A stretch of DNA of 64,000 nucleotides from Candidatus Pseudomonas phytovorans (GTDB lineage Bacteria; Pseudomonadota; Gammaproteobacteria; Pseudomonadales; Pseudomonadaceae). Below are positions 15,339-23,116 of this stretch, one piece after another (positions within the stretch are counted from its first letter, which is position 1; each line of letters opens with the position of its first letter). The DNA is taken from positions 3,074,001 through 3,138,000 of the forward strand of contig CP119325.1 of assembly GCA_029202525.1 (NCBI GenBank), written 5' to 3'. The notes under the pieces were generated by a model, which was not told the DNA's origin, ran no database searches, and saw only the letters and a program-made list of their open reading frames with translations. Made by a program: the position numbers and the translations under genes.

Positions 15339-16310
15339 ATGGCAAAACACGGTTACGAGTCCGGCCGCCTGAACCTGCCCTTCGTGGGCCATTGCACGTT
15401 CGCCAAGGCGCCGGTGTGCACCGACTGGGAGGCCATCGACGCCGATGTGGCGATCCTGGGTGCACCCAACGACATGGGCACCCAGTGGCGCTCAGGGGCG
15501 CGTTTCGGGCCGCGTGGCATTCGCGAGGCATCCACCCTGTTTTCCTTCGGCCATGCCGGTGCCTACGACTTCGAGGATGACGCTACCTACCTGACCGAAG
15601 ACCAGGTACGCATGGTGGATGTGGGTGATGCCGACATCGTGCACACCGACATGGTCAGCAGCAACGCCAACATCGAGGCGGCCGTAAGGCAGATCCTCGC
15701 GGCGGGTGCCATGCCGGTGGTACTGGGCGGTGACCATTCGGTGCATGCCCCGGTGATCAAGGCGTTCGAAGGCCATGGGCCGATCCACATCGTGCATTTC
15801 GATGCCCACCTGGACTTCGTCGACGAGCGCCATGGCGTTCGCTACGGCCACGGCAGCCCACTGCGCCGCGCCTCGGAGCTGGATCACATCGTCGGCATGA
15901 CCCAGATGGGCATCCGCAACGTGTCTTCGTCCAACCGGGACGACTACGACGCCGCTCGCGAGGCCGGCTCGCAGATTCTTTCGGTACGTGACGTTCGCCG
16001 GCTGGGCTGTGAAGGCGTGCTGGCGAAAATTCCGGAAGGGCGCAACTACTACATCACCATCGACATCGACGGCTTCGACCCGTCCATCGCCCCGGGCACC
16101 GGCACGCCGAGCCATGGCGGCTTCCTTTACTACGAAGTGCTGGAAATCATCCAGGCGCTGGCCAAACGCAGCCACGGCCGCATTGTCGGCATGGACCTGG
16201 TCGAAGTGGCCCCGGCCTACGATCCCACCGGCATGACCTCGATCCTCGCCGCACAACTGCTGATGAACAGCATCGGCTTCATTTTCCACGCGCGCGCCAA
16301 AGCCCGCTGA
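15339..16310 (+). CDS. Agmatinase/guanidino-acid ureohydrolase family, 323 aa
   Basis: The manganese ligands of the arginase/agmatinase family are all present: His133 in GGDHS, Asp155-His157-Asp159 in DAHLD, and Asp242/Asp244 in DIDGFDPSIAPGTGTP. Such enzymes release urea from a guanidino group. The family includes agmatinase, guanidinobutyrase, guanidinopropionase and others, and sequence alone does not separate them. The context (adjacent aldehyde and alcohol dehydrogenases and a permease, no polyamine genes) favours a guanidino-carboxylic acid over agmatine; this is inference. The ATG follows GTGGAG. It is first gene of a five-gene operon. Confidence 0.85.
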   Translation: MAKHGYESGRLNLPFVGHCTFAKAPVCTDWEAIDADVAILGAPNDMGTQWRSGARFGPRGIREASTLFSFGHAGAYDFEDDATYLTEDQVRMVDVGDADIVHTDMVSSNANIEAAVRQILAAGAMPVVLGGDHSVHAPVIKAFEGHGPIHIVHFDAHLDFVDERHGVRYGHGSPLRRASELDHIVGMTQMGIRNVSSSNRDDYDAAREAGSQILSVRDVRRLGCEGVLAKIPEGRNYYITIDIDGFDPSIAPGTGTPSHGGFLYYEVLEIIQALAKRSHGRIVGMDLVEVAPAYDPTGMTSILAAQLLMNSIGFIFHARAKAR

Positions 16311-16325
16311 CCCGGAGATTGTACT

Positions 16326-17834
16326 GTGGACAACAAGGTTAAAGCCTACTTGCAGGCCTTTGGCGTATCCGAGGCAACCCAGCGTTTCCTCAGCAAGCCG
16401 CAGCGCATGTTCATCGCAGGTGCCTGGCTGGAGGCCAGCGACGGTGGCAGCGCCGAGGTCGTCGAGCCCTCTACCGAAGGCGTACTGACGCGCATCCCCA
16501 TGGGAACTACGGATGATCTCGACCGTGCCGTGCGCGCCGCGCGTGCGCAGTTCGATGGTGGCGCCTGGAGCCAGCTGAAACCGCTGGAGCGCGAGCGCCT
16601 GATCCATCGCCTGGCCGATCTGGTCGAAACCCATGGCAACGAACTGGCGCAGATCGAAGCCATCGACATGGGCAAGTCGGTGGTCCAGGCGCGTGCTGTG
16701 GATATCCAGGGTACGGTCGATACCCTGCGCTATTTTGCCGGCTGGGCCAGCAAGATTCATGGCCGCACCGTCGAGCCTTCGTTGCCAGGCAATTACCTGG
16801 CATACACCCGCAAGGAAGCGGTGGGTGTGGTCGGCGCAATCGTGCCATGGAACTTCCCGCTGCAAACCATGGCCTGGAAACTGGGCGCAGCGCTGGCTAC
16901 TGGCTGCACCGTGGTGGTCAAGCCGGCGGAGCTGACCTCGCTGTCGGCACTGCGCTTTGCCGAACTGGTACAGGCGGCAGGCATTCCGGACGGTGTGGTG
17001 AATATTGTGACCGGGCGCGGCAGCGTGGTCGGCCAGGCGATGTCCTGCCACCCGGGTATCGACAAGCTGAGTTTTACCGGCTCTACGCCTGTGGGCTGTA
17101 CGGTCGGCAAGACGGCGATGGACCAGATGAAGCGCCTCACCCTCGAACTGGGCGGCAAGTCGCCGGTGATCGTGTTTGCCGATGCGGACATCGAGGCGGC
17201 CGCGCAAGCCGTGGCCAACGGCGTATTCTTCAATTCCGGGCAGGTGTGCGACGCCGGCACCCGTGCTTATGTCGAGCGCAGTGTCTACCCAGCATTCCTT
17301 GACGCGCTGGCGCGCTACACCGCGACGTTGAAGATTGCTCCGGGGCTGGACCCTGACTGTTTCATCAGCCCCATGGTGTCGCAGCAACAGCAGCAGCGGG
17401 TGCTGGACTACATCGCCTTGGGCAAGGCCGAAGGCGCGCAGGTGCACTATGGCGGTGAACCGCTCGACGGCCCGGGCTTCTACGTGCAGCCGACCATCTT
17501 CGCCCACTGCCGGAATGACATGCGCGTCGTCCGGGAGGAAATCTTTGGCCCGGTGTTGGTCACCCAGCCGTTCGATACCCAGGAGCAGGCCCTGGCCCTG
17601 GCGAACGACTCGCTGTTTGGCCTGGCCGCGGCGATCTACTCCAACGACCTGGGCAGGGTGCACGGGCTGATCCCGCTGTTGCGTGCCGGCACCGTGTACG
17701 TCAACGCCCACAGCACCCTCGACCCGGCCATGCCGTTCGGTGGCTACAAGCAGTCGGGCTACGGCAAGGACCTGGGCGCGGAACAACTGGAGTTTCTGCT
17801 GGAGACCAAGGCGGTCTGGATCACCTTGCCCTGA
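16326..17834 (+). CDS. Aldehyde dehydrogenase, 502 aa
   Basis: A full-length aldehyde dehydrogenase with GAIVPWNFPLQTMAWKLGAALATGC (cofactor site), TLELGGKSPVIV (general base) and FFNSGQVCDAGTR (catalytic Cys). The start MDNKVKAYLQAFGVSEATQRFL is a GTG 15 bp after the ureohydrolase stop with CGGAGA upstream. It probably oxidises the aldehyde made by the GMC dehydrogenase of this operon to the acid used by the ureohydrolase. The substrate is not known. Confidence 0.85.
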   Translation: MDNKVKAYLQAFGVSEATQRFLSKPQRMFIAGAWLEASDGGSAEVVEPSTEGVLTRIPMGTTDDLDRAVRAARAQFDGGAWSQLKPLERERLIHRLADLVETHGNELAQIEAIDMGKSVVQARAVDIQGTVDTLRYFAGWASKIHGRTVEPSLPGNYLAYTRKEAVGVVGAIVPWNFPLQTMAWKLGAALATGCTVVVKPAELTSLSALRFAELVQAAGIPDGVVNIVTGRGSVVGQAMSCHPGIDKLSFTGSTPVGCTVGKTAMDQMKRLTLELGGKSPVIVFADADIEAAAQAVANGVFFNSGQVCDAGTRAYVERSVYPAFLDALARYTATLKIAPGLDPDCFISPMVSQQQQQRVLDYIALGKAEGAQVHYGGEPLDGPGFYVQPTIFAHCRNDMRVVREEIFGPVLVTQPFDTQEQALALANDSLFGLAAAIYSNDLGRVHGLIPLLRAGTVYVNAHSTLDPAMPFGGYKQSGYGKDLGAEQLEFLLETKAVWITLP

Positions 17835-17930
17835 GGTTCAGGGCCGGCCTGCGTCGCTGAGGTTTGGCGAGCGATGCAGGTTCAATCAAGCATCGAATTT
17901 CAAGAACAAGAACCTGTCGAGGTGATGCCG

Positions 17931-18110
17931 ATGAACAGCCAAGTTGATGTAGAGCGTGCGCAGGACCTGGAAAGGCGCCTGTGCGCCTACGAGGAGCTGG
18001 AGAAGAGGGCGCAGTGGCCAGGCGCCTTGAGGGCGACTGACCTGGCCGCTCTTGCCTTGCTGGTGCTGGTGATGATTGCTGGCGCGTACTACCTGGGAGG
18101 CCAGCCATGA
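17931..18110 (+). CDS. Small single-pass membrane protein, 59 aa
   Basis: The short product (MNSQVDVERAQDLERRLCAY...) has a charged, probably coiled-coil N-terminal half and one strong membrane helix, TDLAALALLVLVMIAGAYYLGG, near its C terminus. GAGG lies eight bases before the ATG at 17931; other in-frame ATGs exist at 17874 and 17925. Its stop overlaps the start of the NCS1 permease (ATGA), so it is translated in step with it. I do not recognise a family; a small accessory subunit of the permease is the natural guess. Confidence 0.7.
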   Translation: MNSQVDVERAQDLERRLCAYEELEKRAQWPGALRATDLAALALLVLVMIAGAYYLGGQP

Positions 18111-19576
18111 GCGCCTCCCGCGAGCAGGAGTTTCGCCTGGGTGCGGAACGTGGCGACACCCCCTTGCTGCCCAGTGAGCGGGTCTGGGGCTTCTGGGGCT
18201 TTGCCTACGCCAACTCGGCGCTGGCGGTGGCCACCTGGGTATTCCTGATAGGCGGCGCCACGGCGCTGTTCGTCGGCCCTTTGCAAGGGATTGCGGCGAT
18301 CATCATCGGCAATATCATCGGCGTGGTCCTGGCTGCCTCGTCCACCTGCCTGCCCTGTGGCAAGTACGGCGTCGAGCAGTTCACCTTCCTGCGCAGCATG
18401 TTCGGCCTCAATGGCAGCCGCCTGGTCTACTTCCTCTCGGTGGTGGTGCTGACCATGGGTTGGCTGGCGGTGCTGGGGCTAATGTGCGGGCGGGCGTTGG
18501 ACAACCTCGAAACCTTGGTGCAACAGCGCCAGCCCGGCGGCGACGGTTGGCTGGTGACTGCCGGGGCCTTGCTGGCCATTGTGCTGGCAGCGCTGGTTGC
18601 CATGCGCGGGCCAGACATGATCCGCCGCCTGAGTGCGGTGATCGCGCCCAGCCTGATCCTGATCATGCTGGCGCTGATGTACTTCATTTTCCGCCGCTAC
18701 AGCCTTGACGAACTGCTGGCCATGCCGCCCTTGCAGCCACCATTCGAAAACCCGCACGTCAACTTCATGGTCGCGGTGGAAATCAACATTGCCGCAGGCT
18801 TTTCCTGGTGGCCCTACATCGGCAACCTGTCGCGACTGTGCAGCAACCAGCGTACGGCCTTCTGGCCCAACCTGGTGGGCATCTTCGGTGCCGCCTCGCT
18901 GGGTGAGTCGGTCAGCCTGTTCGCGGCCACCACCCTGGGCAGCAGCGACCCCACGGCCTGGATGCGTCTGGCCGGTGGCATGGGGTTTGGCGTCATCGCC
19001 CTGAGCTTCCTGGCGCTGGCCAACCTGACCGGCATGGTCAACATCCTCTACACCGCGGTGATCGGCTTGCGCCAGTTGGCAGGCGAGCGTCTGCGCAGCG
19101 TGGGCTGGGGGGTATTGATCGCGCTGTTCTGCATCATTCCGGTGGTTATCGTGGTGCTGATGCCGGGGATTTACGATGGCTTCTTCATCTTCCTGGTGTG
19201 GACCTCCGCGCTCAACAGCGCCCTGGCCGGTATCGGCATAGCCGATTACTTCTTCCTGCGCAAGCAGCGCCTGAACCTGCGGACTATCTACAGCGAACAA
19301 CACGGGTCGCCCCTGCGCTACTGCAAAGGTTTCAACCCCATCGCACTGGTGGCGCTGGTGGCAGGCTTCGCGGTCTACGTGGTGGTGTTCAACCCGCAGA
19401 CACTGGCCCACACCGACTTCTTCACCTTCGTCACGGCCTCGCTACCGTCCTGCCTGCTGGCCGGGCTGGTGCACTACGGCCTGACCCGGCTGCTGGCAGC
19501 ACGCCTGGGTTGGGGCGCCTACCCAAAGGGTAATGAACGCAACACCGAGGCTGTTGGCCTACGCGCACAGGACTAG
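18107..19576 (+). CDS. NCS1-family purine/cytosine-type permease, 489 aa
   Basis: About twelve membrane segments and NCS1 features are present: GFWGFAYANSALAVATWVFLIGG near the N terminus, FLRSMFGLNGSRL after segment 2, and NINIAAGFSWWPYIGNLSRLC in the middle. The family imports nucleobases, hydantoins, and other nitrogen compounds by cation symport. In this operon it probably imports the guanidino compound or a related amine. It overlaps both neighbours: the small membrane protein upstream by four bases, while the GMC gene starts five bases after its stop. Confidence 0.87.
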   Translation: MSASREQEFRLGAERGDTPLLPSERVWGFWGFAYANSALAVATWVFLIGGATALFVGPLQGIAAIIIGNIIGVVLAASSTCLPCGKYGVEQFTFLRSMFGLNGSRLVYFLSVVVLTMGWLAVLGLMCGRALDNLETLVQQRQPGGDGWLVTAGALLAIVLAALVAMRGPDMIRRLSAVIAPSLILIMLALMYFIFRRYSLDELLAMPPLQPPFENPHVNFMVAVEINIAAGFSWWPYIGNLSRLCSNQRTAFWPNLVGIFGAASLGESVSLFAATTLGSSDPTAWMRLAGGMGFGVIALSFLALANLTGMVNILYTAVIGLRQLAGERLRSVGWGVLIALFCIIPVVIVVLMPGIYDGFFIFLVWTSALNSALAGIGIADYFFLRKQRLNLRTIYSEQHGSPLRYCKGFNPIALVALVAGFAVYVVVFNPQTLAHTDFFTFVTASLPSCLLAGLVHYGLTRLLAARLGWGAYPKGNERNTEAVGLRAQD

Positions 19577-19580
19577 AACA

Positions 19581-21269
19581 ATGACCAAGCGATACGACTA
19601 CATCATCATCGGTGCGGGCTCGGCCGGCTGCGTGTTGGCCAACCGCCTCAGCGAAGACGCTGGCACTTCGGTGCTGGTACTGGAGTTCGGCGGCAGCGAC
19701 CGCAGCGTGCTGATCCAGATGCCCAGTGCGTTCTCCTTGCCGATGAACACCAAAAAGTACAACTGGCACTACGAAACCGTGGCCGAGCCGCACCTGGACA
19801 ACCGGCGCCTGCACTGCCCACGGGGCAAGGTGCTGGGGGGGTCGTCCTCGATCAATGGCCTGGTCTACATCCGTGGCCATGCCTGTGACTTCGACGAGTG
19901 GGAAAGCCTTGGGGCAAAGAGCTGGAGCTACCGCAATTGCCTGCCGTATTTCAAACGTGCCGAGCAGTACAAGTTTGGTGGTGACGACTACCGGGGTGGC
20001 GCGGGGCCGCTGTCCACCAACAACGGCAACAACATGCAGAACCCGCTGTACGGCGCCTGGGTCGAGGCCGGTGCCGAAGCCGGCTATATCAAGACCGACG
20101 ACTGCAACGGCTACATGCAGGAAGGATTTGGCGCCATGCACATGACGGTCAAGGATGGTGTGCGCTGGTCCACTGCCAATGCCTACCTGCGCCCGGCCAT
20201 GAGCCGGCCGAACCTGACCGTGATCACCCATGCCATGACCCGGCGCATTTTGCTGGATGGCAAGCGGACGGTGGGGGTGGAGTATGACCAGGGCGGACAG
20301 ACGCACAAGGTCATATGCAACCGTGAGGTGCTGGTGGCGTCTGGCCCGATCGGCTCGCCCCACCTGCTGCAGCGCTCCGGAATCGGCCCGGCAGCAGTGC
20401 TGAAAAGCGCTGGCATCGAGGTGCGCCACGACCTGCCAGGGGTGGGCGAGAACCTGCAGGACCACTCGGAAATCTACATCCAGTATGCGTGCAAGGAGCC
20501 GGTAACCCTCAACGGCAAGATGAACCTGCTGGGCAAGGCCCTGATCGGCTTGCGCTGGCTGCTGTTCAAGGACGGCCTGGGAGCCAGCAACCACTTCGAG
20601 GCGGGCGGTTTCATCCGCTCGTCCAAGGGCCTGCGCTGGCCAGACATCCAGTTCCACTTCCTGCCAGCGGCCATGCGCTATGACGGCGACAAACCGTTCA
20701 AGGGGCACGGCTTCATGGTGCTGACCGGGCCCAACAAGCCCAAGAGCCGGGGCCATGTGCGGGCGCTGTCGGCCGACCCGTACCAGCACCCGCAAATCCG
20801 CTTCAACTACCTGGAGAGCGAACAGGACCGCGAGGGCTTCCGCCGCTGTGTACGGCTGACCCGCGAGATCATCGCCCAGCCGGCCATGGACCGTTACCGC
20901 GGCGAGGAGCTGGCGCCCGGGCCGCAGGTGCAGACCGACGAAGAAATCGACGCCTTCGTGCGCGCCAACATGGAAAGCACCATGCACCCGTGCGGCTCTT
21001 GCCGCATGGGCGAGGATGACATGGCGGTGGTCGACTCGGCGTTGCGTGTACGCGGTTTGCAGGGGCTTAGGGTGATCGACTCTTCGGTGTTCCCGAGCGA
21101 GCCCAATGGCAACCTCAACGCGCCGACCATCATGCTGGCCGAGCGCGCTGCCGACCTGGTTCGCGGGCGCCAGCCGCTGGCGCCGGTGGATGTGCCGGTT
21201 GGCATGGTGGAGGGCTGGGAGGAGCAACAACGTAGCCGCAAACCCGTGCGCGAGATGCCTGTCCGTTAA
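19581..21269 (+). CDS. GMC-family choline dehydrogenase-like oxidoreductase, 562 aa
   Basis: The FAD site GAGSAGCVLANRLSED is at the N terminus, followed by the GMC signatures RGKVLGGSSSINGLVYIRGH and GPIGSPHLLQRSGIGP, and the C-terminal HPCGSCRMG and NGNLNAPTIMLAERAADLV with the active-site His/Asn pair. It closely resembles BetA-type choline dehydrogenases, FAD enzymes that oxidise alcohols to aldehydes at the membrane. No choline operon partners (betB, betI) are adjacent, so another amino- or guanidino-alcohol is likely. The start MTKRYDYIIIGAG was chosen over an upstream ATG that overlaps the permease gene. Confidence 0.85.
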   Translation: MTKRYDYIIIGAGSAGCVLANRLSEDAGTSVLVLEFGGSDRSVLIQMPSAFSLPMNTKKYNWHYETVAEPHLDNRRLHCPRGKVLGGSSSINGLVYIRGHACDFDEWESLGAKSWSYRNCLPYFKRAEQYKFGGDDYRGGAGPLSTNNGNNMQNPLYGAWVEAGAEAGYIKTDDCNGYMQEGFGAMHMTVKDGVRWSTANAYLRPAMSRPNLTVITHAMTRRILLDGKRTVGVEYDQGGQTHKVICNREVLVASGPIGSPHLLQRSGIGPAAVLKSAGIEVRHDLPGVGENLQDHSEIYIQYACKEPVTLNGKMNLLGKALIGLRWLLFKDGLGASNHFEAGGFIRSSKGLRWPDIQFHFLPAAMRYDGDKPFKGHGFMVLTGPNKPKSRGHVRALSADPYQHPQIRFNYLESEQDREGFRRCVRLTREIIAQPAMDRYRGEELAPGPQVQTDEEIDAFVRANMESTMHPCGSCRMGEDDMAVVDSALRVRGLQGLRVIDSSVFPSEPNGNLNAPTIMLAERAADLVRGRQPLAPVDVPVGMVEGWEEQQRSRKPVREMPVR

Positions 21270-21282
21270 ATAGCCGGCTGAC

Positions 21283-21301
21283 GCGGTCCTGCACGGACCG
21301 C
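21283..21301 (+). terminator. Hairpin downstream of the GMC gene
   Basis: GCGGTCC (21283-21289), loop TGCAC, GGACCGC (21295-21301) form a perfect 7-bp stem starting 14 bases after the GMC stop codon. There is no T run, so it may be a weak terminator or 3'-end protector of the five-gene transcript. Confidence 0.4.
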
Positions 21302-21312
21302 ATCAGCCTGGC

Positions 21313-21429
21313 GGACTGAATGCGCTCCATTGGAATGATTTCGATACATGTCGGGCAAGTACAACGCTGGTGATGCCTTGGGCAGTTCACCGGCCTGATT
21401 CACACAAATATATGGAGTGACTTCTTTAC
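21313..21429 (+). promoter_or_regulatory. Three GcsR-like activator sites upstream of cycA
   Basis: Three dyads of the form 6-N4-6 are visible: GGACTG-AATG-CGCTCC (21313-21328), GGAATG-ATTT-CGATAC (21332-21347) and GGAGTG-ACTT-CTTTAC (21414-21429). Read in reverse, the last is TGTAAAG-N4-CACTCCA, close to the published P. aeruginosa GcsR consensus TGTAACG-N4-CGTTCCG as I recall it. Centres are 19 and 82 bp apart, matching the gcvH upstream region of this window (19 and 81 bp). They precede a sigma-54 promoter at a distance normal for enhancer sites. Confidence 0.65.
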
Positions 21430-21482
21430 AGCCGATACAACGCCTGTTCGCTAGAACCCCGCTAACTAGCGGTATTGGCGCT

Positions 21483-21498
21483 TGGCACAGACCTTGCT
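21483..21498 (+). promoter_or_regulatory. Sigma-54 promoter of cycA
   Basis: TGGCACAGACCTTGCT matches the -24/-12 consensus TGGCAC-N5-TTGCW exactly, with GG and GC 12 bases apart. It lies about 100 bp upstream of the cycA ATG and 54 bp downstream of the last GcsR-like site. The rest of the 329-bp gap before cycA holds only the hairpin and activator sites described separately. Confidence 0.75.
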
Positions 21499-21598
21499 CC
21501 CCACCTTGCACTCGCTCGGCGCTGGACGTTTTACATCCGGTACCGAGGGTTGAACTTGTGACGTTATAAAAACAATTAAACTAGCAAGGTACATAACA

Positions 21599-23023
21599 AT
21601 GAATAACTTGCCGCACGGTCACTGCCCGCCTGAAGGTGACGCACACGAACTCAAACGCAACCTGTCCAACCGCCATATCCAGCTGATCGCCATTGGCGGT
21701 GCCATCGGCACCGGCCTGTTCATGGGCTCTGGCAAGACCATCAGCCTGGCCGGGCCCTCCATCATCTTTGTCTACATGATCATCGGCTTCATGCTGTTTT
21801 TCGTCATGCGTGCAATGGGCGAGCTGTTGCTGTCCAACTTGCAATACAAATCATTCATCGACTTTGCTGCCGACCTGCTGGGGCCGTGGGCGGGATTCTT
21901 TACAGGTTGGACCTACTGGTTCTGCTGGATTGTCACCGGCATTGCCGATGTGATTGCCATTTCTGCCTATACACAATTCTGGTTTCCGGACATGCCGTTG
22001 TGGATACCGGCGCTGACCTGCGTCGGGCTGTTGCTCACGCTGAACCTGATGACGGTCAAGATGTTCGGGGAAATGGAGTTCTGGTTCGCCATGATCAAGA
22101 TCGTGGCCATTTGCGCCCTGGTCTGCACCGGCTTCTACATGGTGGCGGCGGCCTATCAGTCGCCTGTCGGGCATACCGCAGCGCTGGCCAACCTGTGGAA
22201 CGACGGCGGGATGTTCCCCCACGGCGCCATGGGCTTCTTCGCGGGCTTTCAGATTGCGGTGTTTGCTTTCGTCGGCATCGAACTGGTGGGCACCACCGCG
22301 GCCGAAACCAAAAATCCGGAGCGCAATCTGCCAAGGGCGATCAACTCGATTCCCGTGCGCATCATCGTGTTCTATGTGCTGGCGCTGATCGCCATCATGG
22401 CCGTTACCCCTTGGCGTGAAGTGGTGGCCAACAAGAGCCCCTTCGTCGAGTTGTTCGTGCTGGCCGGCCTGCCGGCAGCCGCAGGCATCATCAATTTCGT
22501 GGTACTGACCTCGGCCATGTCGTCTGCCAACAGCGGGGTATTCTCGACCAGCCGCATGCTCTACGGCCTGGCAAAGGATGGTGATGCACCTGGCAAATTC
22601 GGCGCGCTGTCTCGCCGTGCCGTGCCTTCCAATGGCCTGATGTTTTCGTGTGTGTGCCTGACTGGCGGGGCGCTGGTGATCTACCTGGTGCCGAACATGC
22701 TCGATGCCTTCACCCTGATTACCACGGTATCGGCACTGCTGTTCATGTTTGTCTGGTCGATCATCCTGCTGTCCTATCTGGCGTACCGCAAGCAGCGCGA
22801 CCCGTTGCACCAGGCGTCGAAGTACAAGATGCCGGGCGGCACCGTCATGTGCCGGGTATGCCTGGCGTTCTTCGCCTTCATCCTGGCATTGCTGGCCCTG
22901 GAGGCCGACACCCGCATGGCGTTGTATCTGGTGCCGGTGTGGTTTGCCGTGCTGGGCCTGTCGTACCGCGCCATCCGCCAGAAAAAACAGGCGACAGCGC
23001 AGTTGTCGTTTGACGCTGACTGA
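21599..23023 (+). CDS. cycA: Glycine/D-serine/D-alanine permease CycA, 474 aa
   Basis: A twelve-segment amino acid permease of the APC family. From LKRNLSNRHIQLIAIGGAIGTGLFMGSGKTISLAGPSIIFVYMIIGFMLFFVMRAMGELLLSN onward it is nearly the same as the E. coli CycA sequence I remember, including FAGFQIAVFAFVGIELVGTTAAETKNPE and SAMSSANSGVFSTSRMLYGLAKDG. CycA imports glycine, D-serine, D-alanine and L-alanine by proton symport. It sits directly before gcsR and the glycine cleavage genes, has its own sigma-54 promoter with GcsR-like sites, and ends at a strong terminator. This makes glycine the likely physiological substrate. Confidence 0.88.
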   Translation: MNNLPHGHCPPEGDAHELKRNLSNRHIQLIAIGGAIGTGLFMGSGKTISLAGPSIIFVYMIIGFMLFFVMRAMGELLLSNLQYKSFIDFAADLLGPWAGFFTGWTYWFCWIVTGIADVIAISAYTQFWFPDMPLWIPALTCVGLLLTLNLMTVKMFGEMEFWFAMIKIVAICALVCTGFYMVAAAYQSPVGHTAALANLWNDGGMFPHGAMGFFAGFQIAVFAFVGIELVGTTAAETKNPERNLPRAINSIPVRIIVFYVLALIAIMAVTPWREVVANKSPFVELFVLAGLPAAAGIINFVVLTSAMSSANSGVFSTSRMLYGLAKDGDAPGKFGALSRRAVPSNGLMFSCVCLTGGALVIYLVPNMLDAFTLITTVSALLFMFVWSIILLSYLAYRKQRDPLHQASKYKMPGGTVMCRVCLAFFAFILALLALEADTRMALYLVPVWFAVLGLSYRAIRQKKQATAQLSFDAD

Positions 23024-23045
23024 TCGGCACAGTCATGTATTGCCC

Positions 23046-23085
23046 AAGGGGACGGCGCGCGGCGCTGTCCCCTTGTTGTCTTTTT
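23046..23085 (+). terminator. Rho-independent-type terminator after cycA
   Basis: AAGGGGAC-G-GCGC (23046-23058), loop GCG, GCGC-T-GTCCCCTT (23062-23074) form a long stem with one G-T pair, followed by TTGTTGTCTTTTT. It lies 23 bases after the cycA stop and separates cycA from gcsR. Confidence 0.75.
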
Positions 23086-23116
23086 GCCAGGCAGGGATTT
23101 TGGCTAAGGAGCTTAG

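Noticed and set aside
15492..17786. A 764-codon open frame on the minus strand
   Set aside because: It is antisense to the ureohydrolase and aldehyde dehydrogenase genes, with no family pattern; high GC makes long shadow frames common.
19431..21230. A 599-codon open frame on the minus strand
   Set aside because: It is antisense to the GMC dehydrogenase gene, which has clear motifs.
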